A DNA stretch of 64,000 nt from Eriocheir sinensis (GCF_024679095.1 NC_066509.1:21655924-21719923), one strand, 5' to 3'. Positions 37,507-50,612 are shown, counted from the stretch's first letter. The notes: generated by a model from the letters alone, not told the origin. Numbers and translations are program-made.

Positions 37507-38567
37507 TTATGGATTCTGCGCCTCATCGCGAGACTGGCCGCTCACGGAAGGCACAGGTGGTGGCAAACCCTGATTTCTACTATAATTACCATGCTGAGTT
37601 GCACTTTCTTGTCTTACTGCAGCATTTTTGTGCCACTTATTACCCTGATACGGTCGCGACCCATAACTTTCAGTCTTCGGACGCGGTGCATAATGTTGGT
37701 TACTTTTGGCTGAAGGCCACGGGCGGCTGATCGCACCATGGGGGGTGGCGACGCCTGAAACAATCTTTCTAGGGACTTCACTCGGCATGTTATTGCTTTT
37801 AACTACAGGCCTTTTCGTCCTACCACAGGCCTCAAAATAAGAATTAGCCATTTCCTTCATAACTTCCAATTTTCTCACCTTGTCAATTTTGAGCCTCGTG
37901 ACTAATTCATCTGGGCAGGATTTTACGTACTGCGCACGGAAGATTAGGTCCTTCACACCTTCAACTGTCTCCTCAGCACCGTTTTTCTTGAGCCATTGAT
38001 CTAAGTACCCCTTAAGGAGAGCAGCAAATTGAATTGCTGTCTCATCGTCATTTATGGAGGTAGAGGAGAACTGATTCTTTAAATCATCAACAGACATTCC
38101 ATAAGCTGCCAATAATGCCTCCTTCATATTTTTATACTCACGAGAGTTATCATCCAATTTATGAATCACCTCCAAAGCCTTACCTACAAAAAGACTCATG
38201 AATTGCACACACTTGGTGACCTCATCATACTGCATTAAGTTAGCGGCTTCCTCAAAACGCGCTATAAATATTTATATCTTGTCACCATCTTTGAAATGAT
38301 TAAGCTTTAGCTTTGGAGAAACTACTTTATTATTCTGAGAGTTGCTACCATTCCCATTATTTGCGGCTAGCTCCGCCATTTTTACTGCATGGGCCTCCTT
38401 TTCTCGCTCTCTCTCTCTCTCTCAGCTTCTAGTTTCCGTAATTCTAGCTGGTATTGATCCTTTTCTCTTTCTCTCGCTTTCTCTTGCTCTTTGAGTATGT
38501 ACTCTCTGGCTTCCTTAGCATTGTATCCTAACTCTTCCGCTTCCATTTTCCAGTGTGATACAGACAT
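37507..38567 (-). pseudogene. Gypsy gag
   Basis: Likely start at ATG 38567 (MSVSHWKMEAEELGY), followed by a charged Glu/Arg helix that runs into a (GA) stretch near 38410 where the frame shifts. The second part contains HFKDGDKI, an in-frame TAA near 38275, ARFEEAANLMQYDEV, then an open stretch of about 240 codons with capsid-like helices (WLKKNGAEETVEGVKDLIF, CPDELVTRLKIDKV). The C-terminus is basic and rich in Gly, Gln, Arg and Pro; I see no CCHC zinc knuckle. It ends at TAA (37509-37507) in the same frame as pol, with no ATG near the pol start. Confidence 0.82.
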
Positions 38568-38626
38568 CTTGCGATATAATACTTCGAGCCTAACAGCCAA
38601 TACTTTCCTATGGAGTGTGACGTCAG

Positions 38627-38644
38627 TTTACTGTCCGGGCGCCA
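38627..38644 (-). promoter_or_regulatory. Primer binding site, tRNA-Lys type
   Basis: On the minus strand TGGCGCCCGGACAG lies 5 bases after the 5' LTR end and resembles the lysine tRNA primer site TGGCGCCCGAACAG. Confidence 0.85.
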
Positions 38645-38649
38645 TTTTA

Positions 38650-39255
38650 TGTGTGGTTCTTGAAAGGTCTGGACTTCCGAAAATCCCGTAAATTCAAAGC
38701 AATAAAAAAATATAAAATAAAATATCTGAAAATTGAGTTTTTCAGACTCACAACCCCTCCTAGTCACTTATTATATTTAATTCTGACCAGTCACATCTCT
38801 CATAGGACAAGCAAAGACAGATGAACCAGCTCTTAAGTTTATTTAAGCAACAAAGAAACTCGCTGGAAATTAAGAATAACTAATTAATACCAAGCACACA
38901 GCAACCTAGCTATCTATCTTAAAACATCCTAGCAAATAGATTACTTAGCTGTAGGTGGGAGAAAGTCAAGCCACACCTTGTCTCGCCTACTGACATCTCG
39001 TTTTCTGAGTAACACTTACACTAAACGCCCTACGGCTATGGATTTATTATTTATTAATAACCTAACACATGCACTAGGTAAATAGTGGGTCATGAATCCC
39101 ACACATAGCTCAGCTTTGGCAATAACAACGAAATTATTTGAATAAGGTCCTGTTTCCCGCCTGCCTGGTTTTACTTCCCGCTCTCTCAATCAAAATGGCG
39201 GGGACTCCCGCTGTATTTTTCCACGGACCACTCCCTGAATAATGAAATCATGACA
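38650..39255 (-). repeat. 5' LTR of the Gypsy element
   Basis: 606 bp, TGTGTGG on the plus-strand left and TGACA on the right. Matches both flanks of the split 3' LTR but carries an internal deletion of about 260 bp relative to it, and has about 48 bp near 39180-39230 absent from the other LTR. Confidence 0.9.
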
Positions 39256-39640
39256 AATATGAACCAAAGAAAAATAAAAGAAAAGCTTGTGACATATTGT
39301 ATTGATGTAGCAATAAATAATCCTTGGCAACTGCACAAATTATGTGAGGGTAAGGATGCCATGGACTTCCTTTCTTTTAGGCGCAGCATTGCACGCTTCT
39401 ACCTGGAGCGCTATGCAAATCCTCCAGGCCCTGACAAACGGGGAAAACCTAGGGCTAGAGCAGATGAGGCTAGATATGACATGCATGCACACTGGGTTGT
39501 TCCACAAAGTTGTCAGACACGTTGTGCTCACTACCATATGAAGACAACATCCACATGTGAGTGGATTTGCCTAGTGACCTACATATAGGATGCCCTATAT
39601 TTTCACAATGAAGATATTTTTTGGGCAACAAAGGAACATC
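39256..39640 (+). pseudogene. piggyBac-like transposase, C-terminal part
   Basis: Begins at the AATAT duplication. Reads KLVTYCIDVAINNPWQLHKL, LSFRRSIARFYLERY, then a Cys/His-rich end (QTRCAHYHMKTTSTCEW, FHNED), which matches the pattern of the zinc-binding C-terminus of piggyBac transposases, with stops and lost Cys residues. An old remnant. Confidence 0.75.
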
Positions 39641-39723
39641 TATGCAATAAGTGAGTCTAATTAACCTTACAGGGAATAATTTACATCAATATCTTGACAA
39701 TGCTGAGCTTAGGCATAAATGGG

Positions 39724-41018
39724 TTAGGGAGAGAGAGGAAAACCAAAATAAAAGACGAAGTGAAGAATACATATATTAGGAAAAGTTGAAAGGGAAGAAG
39801 AATGAAAAAAACTAAAAATTGGGAAGTAGATGAGATAAAGAGGATGAAGTGGGGATGAAGTTGAGAGACGAACAGAAGAAAGAAAAGAGAATGGTGAAAC
39901 ATGAGGAAAAATTTAAGCAAATAAGACTAAGATGGGGAAGAAGCAAGGAAAAGAAAGGGAAAGAAGAAAAGGGGGAGTGGTAGTCACACGAGGGGGACAA
40001 CGAGGCGGATGGGGAGGCTGCAAGGAGAGGAGAGGAGAGGGGAAGAAGAGGGGAGAGAGAGGCATTAAGGTAAGTGGAGTTGGACGGTGCTGGGGCTGCA
40101 ATGAGAGGAAGAAGGGATGCGATGGGGATTGTCTGGGCAGTTTTGCAATAAGTGAGGGTAAGGGAGGGGAGGCGAGGAGGAAAGATGAGAGGAGGGAATT
40201 TGTAAGGGAAGGAAGCAGAGGAAGAGTAGAATATGTAGGAAAGAAGGGAGGAAAATGAGAACAGGAAGAGCAGAACAAACAGGAAAGAAGGGAGAAGGAA
40301 AGCCAGGGAGGAAAGATAAAAGGAGAGAGTTAACAGATGGAAGGAGGTAAAGTAGAACAAGTATGAAAAAAGGAGAGGCTCAGCCATACAGGAAAAATGA
40401 GAAGAGGGAGATATAAGAGAAAGAAGGAAGAAACTAGAGGATAAAGAAGGGATGTAGAGGGAAACGGAGGGTGACGAAGAAGAAGCAAAAAGGAGAAGAA
40501 AATAAGCTGGGCGGGAGAGTGACAGTGAAAGGGAAACGAAAATGACGAAGGAAAATAATGTGAGAAAAGTAAATAAAACTGAACGGATCAGGAGAGCAAA
40601 ATAAAAGACTAGCCTGATATAGAAAAAAAATTGGTACAAAAAGTGGGGCACGAGAAAAGAGAACCACGAAAAGCAACTAAGGAAGTGGACAAAATAGGAA
40701 ATGGGAAGGAAGAGAGAACGTAAGAAACAGTATCAATTAGGGGCGAAGGGAAGCAAGGAGAAACACTGATAGGAAAATCGAATAACAAAAAGAAAGATAA
40801 TAAGAGTACTGAAGAGATAAAGAGAACAAAGGGGAGGAAATAATGAAGAAAAATAAACAAACTGGGCATGATTTGAGATTAGTAGAAGGAAGAGGAGGAG
40901 GAGGAGGGGAAGAAGAAGAATGACTCGAATTAAAGGAATGGAGGAAAGAACTGAGGGAAGAAAAGGAAGCGGAAGTTGGAGAAGAGATTTGTTGAAATAT
41001 TAGTAAGAGATTTAGGAT
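39724..41018. other. Purine-rich low-complexity region
   Basis: About 1.3 kb with a strong G/A bias on the plus strand. Long minus-strand frames here encode only Phe/Ser/Leu-rich composition artefacts. No gene. Confidence 0.7.
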
Positions 41019-41372
41019 AGGCGGTCGCTGAGTGATTAGCGTGCGGGCACGGCATTCATCACGCCATGGACAACGTCGATTCGAATCCCCACGCTACCAC
41101 CTGGGATTTTTCAGTCGCCGCTGAGTGGCTTACGACTACCCACATGCTGTCCTGAAGACCACCCATCAACCCGGACTCTAGAGAAAACCGTCCAAGTGAA
41201 CCAAAAAATGAGGTCCGAGAGGCAGCATGAGCCAAAAATAACTGGTGCCACAATAAAAAGAAAAAAAAAATAGCCTGCGCCTTGACAGGCTTGGGCCGAC
41301 CACCAGGCCCCTGAAGAAAGCCTACCGGCGCTATAGGTAGAGATGTAAGAAAAATTAAAAAAATAAAAGATA
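41019..41372 (+). mobile_element. SINE S copy 2, tRNA-headed
   Basis: The head has box A-like GCTGAGTGATTAGCG and box B GATTCGAATCC (41079-41089), the internal Pol III promoter pattern of a tRNA. The body is shared with 17976-18333 (CTGGGATTTTTCAG, CCCACATGCTGTCC, CATCAACCCGGACTCTAGA, GCCTACCGGCGC) and an A-rich tail follows. It depends on a LINE for mobility. Confidence 0.9.
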
Positions 41373-41519
41373 CGAGGGAAAATTATCATGAGGGGAAAGG
41401 ACAGGTGATGGTAGTATTTGTTGCTGTAATATTAATTATCCATAGTTCCAGAAGCAATAGTAGTAGTAGTAATAATAGTAGTAGTAGTTGTGGAAATACT
41501 AAAAATGCTAAAGAGGAAG

Positions 41520-41524
<5 letters not shown>

Positions 41525-41603
<79 letters not shown>
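41525..41603. repeat. (GA)n microsatellite
   Basis: Perfect GA tract of about 79 bp. Confidence 0.95.
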
Positions 41604-41604
<1 letters not shown>

Positions 41605-42416
41605 ACAATCAACAAAGAAAAAAGGACGTTAAAGTAATAAAGACAAACCTAACAAACAAAAAAAAAAAAAAAATGAAGGAAAGAAAAAGTGGAAGAGGAA
41701 AGAAAATAAAACAAAAGGTCACGTCAAGTGGGGTATGATATTTTCACATTTTTCTGTCGCATTCTGATGAAAATAGAGAAAAATTATACGAGAAAGAAAA
41801 GTCCTCATATCTCCACGTGTTACGCACACAGGAATATATCCGGCTTATGTATGTGTGTTGGCACGCGTATGTTACGATCATTGGCATCTTATTACATGTA
41901 TTTTCCGCTGTTTTGTGTGTGTTAGAGATTCTTATCACAATACTTTTTTTTTTTTCTATTATTCTCTTTTATATAATTTCTGAAGTGTTTTATTCACTAT
42001 TATATATTTTTTCAAAGTTTTCAAGGCAACTGTTTCCAATGTATGTATGTTTTCATGCATATATTATTATGTATATGCTTTATTATTAAGTATAATTCTT
42101 GAAAATGTTTCTCGTATTTTTTTTATTTTTATATTCACTCACCACTATATGTTGTTTACACAAGTTTTCAGCGTAAAAAGCGTGTTAGATTATTTGGTTC
42201 TCATGGCGTCCTGTTTATTCCTACGCTTTCATCATGACTCCCACCCTCTCCCTCTTTCCCTTTTCCTCCTCATCTATTTATGCTTCTTATCTCCATACCC
42301 CCGCTCTCATTCCTCTCATCCTCCTCCTTATTCTCTTACTCCTCTCTCTCTCCTTCTGCTACCTCAGCTTCTTCGTTTTCTGAATTTTCTTCCTCTTCTC
42401 TTTTCTCTATATTCTC
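41604..42416. other. AT-rich spacer without gene
   Basis: AT-rich, then pyrimidine-rich DNA. No motif recognised. Confidence 0.6.
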
Positions 42417-42476
42417 TCCTCCTCCTCCTCCTCCTCCTCCTCCTTCTCTTCCTCCTCCTCCTGCTCCTCCTCCAAC
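42417..42476. repeat. (CTC)n at the 5' end of LINE C
   Basis: Imperfect CTC trinucleotide tract that directly abuts the truncated 5' end of LINE C. A second CTC run lies just beyond its 3' end at 47641-47665. Confidence 0.85.
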
Positions 42477-42489
42477 AAACACTCAGTCA

Positions 42490-44590
42490 TTATCCGGGAC
42501 TTAACTGTTCCAACATTGACTGGAGCACGATGATTAGAGATCGGGAGGGTAACAGATTGCTCGAAATTTTAGAGGACACTTTTCTAACTCAGATTGTTAT
42601 CCAACCGACAAGGGAAAATAACTTACTAGACCTGGTACTCTTGAGTGATTCCGATCTCACACGTGAATGTCAGGTCGGCGAAAAATAAATGGTTGCGACC
42701 ATCACCTAATTCGCCTAAAGATCAGAACAGACCATGAACTCACCGAAAACACGTCCAGGATTCCAGACTACAAAAGAGCCATTTTTAATATTGCTCGTGA
42801 GCTGCTAATCCAGGCAACTTGGGAACCCATGAACCTCACTCCTGTGGGCGGCGCGTGGAACGGTTTCAAGAACAAACGCCTAAAGGTAGAGATAACAACT
42901 GTTCCCATGAAAACTAGGAGAACAAATAATGCCATAAGCCCACCATGGATGACTACCCAAGTTCGACGGGCGATTAATTTAAAGAAGAGAAAATACAATT
43001 TGCTAAAGGGCAACAACACTGACGATGCACGCGAACAGTTCCATCAAAGCCTTAGAGCTGGCAGAGCTCTCATTCGCCAGCATAAACGCGACTATGAAAA
43101 GCAAATTGCACGCGTAGCCAAGTCCAACCCGAAAAAAGTTATTCACGTATATAAGAACCAAAAAGAAGACAAAATGCAATATCGGTCCCCTAAAAGATGA
43201 AAGTGACATACTAACACAGGACAGCAGACGGTCGAAATCCTAAACAAAAACTTCGCGTCTGTGTTCACGGTCGAGAACACCCAGTCCGTACCCGAGAACC
43301 CTACCCCACCGATGGGAATCACTCTCCTAGGAATTGGCACAATCGACGACTGGGATGTGAAAAAGTACCTAGATAAACCCGAGACAAATAAGTCCACCGG
43401 ACCCGACAACTTGTCACCCAGGCTGCTCAAGGAACTCAAGCAGCAAATCCTCAAGCCACTCACCGCCATCTACAATCTGTCACTACAACAAAACAAAGTT
43501 CCGAAAGACTGGAAACTAGCGAACGTAACACCGATCTACAAAAAGGGAGACAAAAGCGTGGCCCTAAATTACAGACCAATCAGCTTGACCTCAGTGGCGG
43601 GAAAAATACTCGAGAAGATCATCAGGGACAAACTCGTTAGGTTCCTTGAAGACAACAACATCATTTCCGATGATCAGCACGGTTTCAGGAATAAGCGCTC
43701 ATGCTTAACCAATTTATTGGACTTCCCCCAAGGTATCTATGAAAACTGGGATAATCGTATCCCCAGTGATATTATATATCTAGACTTTCAAAAAGCCTTT
43801 GACAAAGTGCCACACGAAAGACTCCTCAAGAAACTCAAGTCGGCGGGGTTAGGCGACAATCTGACAGCGTAGATCAAAGACTGGCTCACTGGAAGAAAAC
43901 AACGAGTTGTACTCAACGGACAGGCCTCCGAGTGGCTCCCGGTCACAGGTGGAGTGCCACAGGGGTCAGTGCTGGGACCCATACTCCTCATCATATATAT
44001 TAACGACCTAGAACTAGGATTAAAATCCAATCTTTCAAAATTTGCCGACGACACAAAGATGGGTGGGAAGGCCCTCACGACGGCAGACTGCGAAATTATC
44101 CAGAGAGACCTGGACCAGATTACTCGGTGGTCAGAAAAATGGCAGATGTCCTTCAACACTACCAAATGTAAAGTAATGCATATCGGATCCAGAAACAGCA
44201 ACCACACATACCAAATGGGTGGCGAACCACTACATGTAGTGCAAGAGGAAAGAGACCTCGGGGTCATCATCAGCAGTGACTTGAAACAAACAAAACACTG
44301 CAAGTCCGCCTGTAAGAAAGCCAATACAATGCTTGGGTTCACAGCGAGGAACTTCGAATACAAGACGCCGGGAGTTATGTTATCCTTGTATAATTCGCTG
44401 CTAAGGCCCCACCTGGAATACGCCGCGCAGTTCTGGTCTCCAAACTACAGGAAAGACATTGAATTAATTGAGAGAGTACAGCGCCGCGCCACGAAGATGA
44501 TACCATCACTGAGGACGAAGCCCTATGGAGAGGAACTCGAGCGACTCAACCTCTTCACGCTGGAAAAGAGACGACTGCCGGGAAACATGA
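42490..44590 (+). pseudogene. LINE C endonuclease-RT, first part
   Basis: Starts at a decayed GDFN block, then QPTRENNLLDLVLLSDSDL, CDHHLIRLKI across a frameshift and PPWMTTQVRRAINLKKRKY. The RT is well preserved from 43261: STGPDNLSPRLLKELKQQIL, NYRPISLTSVAGKILEKII, IYLDFQKAFDKVPH, TAG at 43870, GGVPQGSVLGPILLIIYIND and KFADDTKM. The late part HIGSRNSNHTYQMGGEP and RRATKMIPSLRTKPYGEEL ends at LEKRRLPGNMI, where the LINE B copy begins. Breaks: near 42690, 43200 and 43870. Confidence 0.87.
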
Positions 44591-47236
44591 TTTACATAGA
44601 TTTACACAGAAAATTAGGCCACACAGACCCCATGGTCCAGACTAGGTGGCCTGTCCTTAAACCTAAGTGATTTTACATTAATCAGATGGCTCCAAAACGT
44701 TCGTTTTCTACTCTAGTTAATATTAAGTTCAAGGAAGTGACGGTCGAGCTTGTTTTTAAAGGAGTCAATCGTGTTACACTGGACCACTGATGGTGGGAGC
44801 TTATTCCATTCTCGCACTACAATGTTGGTGAAGAAAAATTTGGTGCAGTCTGAATTTACTTGTCTACATTTGAGTTTTGTGCCATTGTTCCTCGTTCGCA
44901 AAGTGTCATCGATCATAAACAATTTTGATCTGTCTACATTCGTGAAACCATTAAGTATTTTAAAACATTCGATCAGTTTTCCTCGGAGGCGACGTTTCTC
45001 AAGAGAGAACATGTTAAGGGTGGAAAGCCTTTCTTCGTAGGATTTGTTGCGCAAGGAAGGGATCATTTTTGTGGCTCGACGCTGAACACTTTCTAGTTTA
45101 GCAATGTCCTTTGCATGGTGGGGAGACCAAAACTGTACCGCATATTCCAAGTGGGGTCTGACTAAACTATTGTAGAGCGGAAGTATTACATTTTTATTTT
45201 TTAATAAAAAGTTTATTTTAATGAAGCCCAACATTCTGTTCGCTTTATTTGCTGCATCGATGCATTGATGTGAGAATTTGAGGTTTGATGCGATTTTAAT
45301 CCCCAGATCCTTAACGCATTGAACACTTGTGAGTTTAACGCCGCGTATTTCGTAATCGAACTTCTTATTTTTTGTTCCAACTTGAAGGACCTGGCACTTG
45401 TCTAGGTTAAAGGGCATCTCCCATTTATCCGACCAAGCTGAAATTTTGTGCAAATCCTCTTGGAGGCTTTGCCTGTCTTCGTCAGTGAGAACCGAGTTAC
45501 CAATCTTTGTGTCGTCTGCAAATTTACTAATGCGATTATTGAGTCCAACATCCACGTCGTTGATGTAAATAATGAAGAGCACTGGGCCAAGAACCGAGCC
45601 CTGAGGGACGCCACTAGTGACCGGCGCCCACTCTAAGTTAAATCCGTCAATCACTACACTTTGTTGTCTGTTGCTCAACCAATTCGCAATCCATTGGTTT
45701 ACTTGACCGTCAATGCCTATTTGATTTAATTTATAAAGTAATTTATGATGTGGGACTTTATCAAACGCTTTATGGAAATCAAGATAGACTACGTCCACTG
45801 ATTTGGTTACGTCATAAATTGAGAAGAGATCGTTATAAAGGGTCAGTAGGTTTGACAGGCAGGATCTTTTGTTACGGAAGCCATGTTGTGAATCCCCAAT
45901 TAATGAGTGGCTTTCGAGGTAACTCACAATTTTGTCTCTAATTATACTCTCGAGTAGCTTACCTACAATTGAAGTTAGACTAATGGGTCGGTAGTTACCT
46001 GGTATTTTTTTGTCTCCTTTCTTAAAAATCGGTGTCACGTTAGCCTTTTTCCAATCTGAAGGGACGATGCCTTTTCGCAAGGACATATTGAATACGGTAG
46101 TAAGGGAGGAGAGTATTTCGCTCTTTGTTTTTTTAAGCAGTATAGGATACACTTTGTCGGGTCCGGGACTTTTATTTGTTTTAAGTGAATGGAGAGCTTT
46201 AAGGACTTCATCGGTTGTTATTTCAAAATTAGGCAGTGCATGCTCGAGATTTACAATAGTACTGGTGTTGGTGGTAGCGAGAGGAAGACTGTTAGTATTA
46301 AACACCGAGGAAAAGTAATTGTTTAAGAGGTTTGCAATGTGTTGGCTGTCAGTCACTAGTGCACCGTCGCTGTTTGTTAAAGGTCCAATACCACTTTTGA
46401 TCGCCTTTCTGTTGTTTATGTAACTGAAGAAGGATTTCGGATTATTTTTACAGTTGGCTGCAATATTTTCTTCATATCTACGCTTTGCCTGACCTACTAG
46501 TCTTTTTACTCGTCGCCTGGCATCATTATAAAGTCTAATGTTTTCGGGCGTGCTTTGTTCTTTCTTTAACCTGTAAAACAATTTTCTCTCATTGACTGAT
46601 TGTTTAATTTCGCTATTAAACCACGGTGGGCTTTTATTAGTGTTAATTCGCTTCTCGCACAAGGGGACGAATGTGTTCTGCTGAGTGAGTAAGTGATTTT
46701 TAAGGCTTAGCCAGGCTTCATCTACCTTGCCGTCATCTGATAGTTGTATTTCTGTTAGTTTTTCTCGGCTTTCTACGAAGTTAGCTCTTTTGAAATTGAG
46801 CACATTTACTTTATTTTCAGTCACTGATGATTGAGCTCTAATGTCAACGCGCACTAATTTATGATCGGAAGAACCGAGGTGTTCTCCTACCGTGACACTA
46901 CTGACTAGGTTATCTTGGGTCGTTATAACAAGGTCGAGTATATGATTTTGTCGAGTTGGCTCAGAAACCATTTGGTTTAGATAATTTTCTTCTAGAAAAT
47001 CGATCATTCTATGTGACTCGCCTTCTGTACCTGACAGTGTCGCCCAGTCGATAAGGGGGAGGTTAAAGTCTCCTAATATCAGTGAGTCGTTGTTATTAAG
47101 TGACTGCCTTAAGACGCTGTACATTTCAAGGTCGTCATCGAGTGATTGCCTGGGAGGTCTGTAGGTGATAGATATATTTAAATTGACGCTTGCAATGTTT
47201 ACTCGCACGCACAAATGTTCAACGTTACTGTTACAA
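44591..47236 (-). mobile_element. LINE B copy 2, inserted in LINE C
   Basis: The 3' tail (TTTACATAGATTTACA on the plus strand) lies directly against the LINE C codons GNMI. The 5' end lies against LINE C codons beginning VFKYLN. Both joins cut a single LINE C reading region, so this copy came later. It is 5'-truncated inside the endonuclease and, unlike copies 1 and 3, is not in (CT)n. Target duplication is short or absent (TTACA occurs at both joins). Confidence 0.88.
44713..47236 (-). CDS. LINE B copy 2 ORF2: open, endonuclease N-terminus missing
   Basis: Open without a stop for over 840 codons; the ATG at 47265 lies in antisense LINE C sequence, so the first dozen residues are not native. 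Endonuclease blocks kept: LGDFNLPLIDW, QPTRQN-type stretch and SSDHKLV; the N-terminal Asn and Glu catalytic blocks are lost by truncation. RT: SPGPDKVYPILLKK, NYRPISLTSIVGKLLESII, VYLDFHKAFDKVPHH, SGVPQGSVLGPVLFIIYIND and KFADDTKIG, all intact. C-terminus: RRATKMIPSLRNKSYEERL, VVREWNKLPPSVV. It is the reference for decoding copies 1 and 3. Confidence 0.9.
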
Positions 47237-47491
47237 GTCTTTAAGTACCTGAACAAGCTCAGCAACGGTGATCACTCCAAACTCTTCACGCTACAAACTA
47301 CCCTGAGAACAAGAAACAACGGAAAAACAGTTCAAGCAAAGCGATGCAATACCGACATCGGCTGGAGTTATTTCTCAAATAGAGTTGTTCGCCACTGGAA
47401 CAGCCTTCCTGCAGAAGTGGTTAGCGCAGAGAGCATCAACTCCTTCAAGAAACGCATTGATCGCCACTTTGCTGCATCGGGAGTGAACTGA
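47237..47491 (+). pseudogene. LINE C C-terminal coding part, after the insertion
   Basis: Continues LINE C with VFKYLNKLSNGDHSKLFTLQ, RTRNNGKTVQAKRCNTDIGW and RHWNSLPAEVVSAESINSFK to a TGA at 47489-47491. Matches the C-terminal pattern of the other CR1-like ORFs here. Confidence 0.87.
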
Positions 47492-47641
47492 ACGTACCCA
47501 AGAGTAGGTGCACAAGTGCTTTAATCCTTCCCTGCATGCCACTCCTATGGCAAACAAATTGATTAAATCATTGAAAACAGGCAGTCTAGTCATGAGCCAA
47601 CAGGCTTTCTGTTGCCTGCTAGTCCATGTTTCCATGTTTCA

Positions 47642-48020
47642 TCCTCCTTCTCCTCCTCCTCCTTGTAACACGCCTTTATTGTTTTACCTTTACGTTCCTT
47701 TCGGTCTGATGGTCTGCCGGTTTTTCTCTCTCTCGTTAATGATATGTCTCTGTTTTTGCCTTTGTTTTCCTCTGATTGTCTGTGTCTCTCTGTTACTCGG
47801 TTTATTCCCTAACTTTTTACTCTCGTTGCCTGTCTGTCTCTCTGTCTATCTGTTTATCATCTATTCGTAGCTACCTATCTATCTACCTATTTATATCCGT
47901 CTATCTATATATCTATCTATCTTGCTGAGGAGAAAATTGGTTGGAGGATGGAATGAGAGGAACAAAGGGAAGAAATGACATTTAAGAGAAGAGAGAAAAA
48001 GAAAAAAAGATCAATGTGTG

Positions 48021-48023
<3 letters not shown>
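47642..48023. other. Pyrimidine-rich spacer
   Basis: Contains CTC, TCTG and (CTAT)n words near 47870-47925. No gene. Confidence 0.6.

Positions 48024-48113
<90 letters not shown>
48024..48113. repeat. (GA)n microsatellite
   Basis: Perfect GA tract, followed 71 bp later by an inverted counterpart, (CT)n at 48184-48228. Confidence 0.95.
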
Positions 48114-48115
<2 letters not shown>

Positions 48116-48181
48116 GTTCCGTCACTCCGACAGCCATCATTACACGCTGATGGAGAAGGTATAATGAGAACATAGGTGAAG

Positions 48182-48183
<2 letters not shown>

Positions 48184-48228
<45 letters not shown>
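48184..48228. repeat. (CT)n microsatellite
   Basis: Perfect CT tract. Confidence 0.95.
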
Positions 48229-48232
<4 letters not shown>

Positions 48233-48289
48233 ATATAATGACGTATGTTCTTTGTCTTTCTATGTGCGTTTGTGTCTGTCGATGTATGT

Positions 48290-50195
<1,906 letters not shown>

Positions 50196-50387
50196 TGTAT
50201 TATTTCCCCCTTTCTCTCCTTTCCATTCATTAATTCCAGCCCCTCCCTCTCTTCCTACTCCCCTTTCTCCCTCCACTCCTTCTTCCCCCTCCTCCATCTT
50301 CCTCTCCTTCGTCGCTTAATCCCTGCCATCATCACTATCTCACTCTACCGCCGCCGTGCAATCCGTCAGGATGGATAAATGGCTTAC
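50196..50387 (+). other. Spacer and possible second tRNA-derived SINE head
   Basis: From about 50360 a tRNA-like pattern appears: TGGATAAATGGCTTACGG as a weak box A and, at about 50417-50427, GGTTCGACTCC as a good box B. The remainder is pyrimidine-rich. The SINE call is tentative. Confidence 0.5.
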
Positions 50388-50612
50388 GGTCTCGACGGCG
50401 ATGCATCAGTACCGTGGTTCGACTCCCATCGCGGCCGTGTGAGCTGAGCCATCACTCACTCACACCTCTGAATGGCTGAGGAGTAGGAGGAGGAGGCAGT
50501 CGTGGTGGTGGTAGTAGAGTGTAACATCAGATAAAGGAGGAAAACAAAGTGACGAATGGGAGTGCAAAAGAGGAGAGAAGAAAGATAAAAGAGGAGGAGG
50601 ACAGCGATGAAG
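50388..50612 (+). repeat. Perfect inverted repeat, left arm
   Basis: About 224 bp whose reverse complement is 50973-51196 with no mismatch that I can find. It contains the box B-like GGTTCGACTCC and a GGA-rich stretch. Confidence 0.95.

Larger units (their letters stand above)
26556..39255 (-). mobile_element. Ty3/Gypsy LTR retrotransposon with integrase before RT (Gmr1-like order)
   Basis: Transcribed on the minus strand. 5' LTR 38650-39255, primer binding site 38627-38644, gag 38567-37507, pol 37506-34315, purine tract near 33685-33701, and 3' LTR 33683-26556 interrupted by another transposon at 27101-33404. LTRs begin TG and end CA, and a perfect 5-bp duplication AATAT flanks the whole. 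The polyprotein order is protease, integrase, reverse transcriptase, RNase H. That is the Ty1/copia order, but the sequences are Gypsy type, as described for Gmr1-like elements. Stops and frameshifts make it inactive. Confidence 0.9.
25767..39723 (+). mobile_element. piggyBac-like DNA transposon, internally deleted, containing a Gypsy element
   Basis: The ends are perfect 13-bp inverted repeats, CCCATTTATGCCT (25767-25779) and AGGCATAAATGGG (39711-39723), with the CCC...GGG termini typical of piggyBac. Flanks are GGAA and TTAG, apparently eroded from TTAA. Inside are an N-terminal transposase piece (25976-26555) and a C-terminal piece (39256-39640). The central catalytic domain is absent, so the element was already a deletion derivative when the LTR retrotransposon inserted. 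Without the insertions it would be about 1.3 kb. Confidence 0.85.
42477..47641 (+). mobile_element. LINE C: CR1-like element split by LINE B copy 2
   Basis: Coding parts are 42477-44590 and 47237-47491, interrupted by a minus-strand LINE B. The 3' UTR ends near 47641 in the tandem octamer CATGTTTC, a CR1-type tail distinct from those of LINEs A, B and K. It is 5'-truncated inside the endonuclease at the (CTC)n tract. Confidence 0.87.

Noticed and set aside
39812..40651. 279-codon minus-strand frame, Phe/Ser/Leu-rich
   Set aside because: Composition artefact of a purine-rich plus strand; no domain, no signal of selection visible.
41019..41110. Functional tRNA gene
   Set aside because: Only the internal promoter boxes are convincing; there is no clean cloverleaf, and the head is joined to a repeated SINE body. 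The heads at 17990, 50370 and 60700 are rejected as tRNA genes for the same reason.
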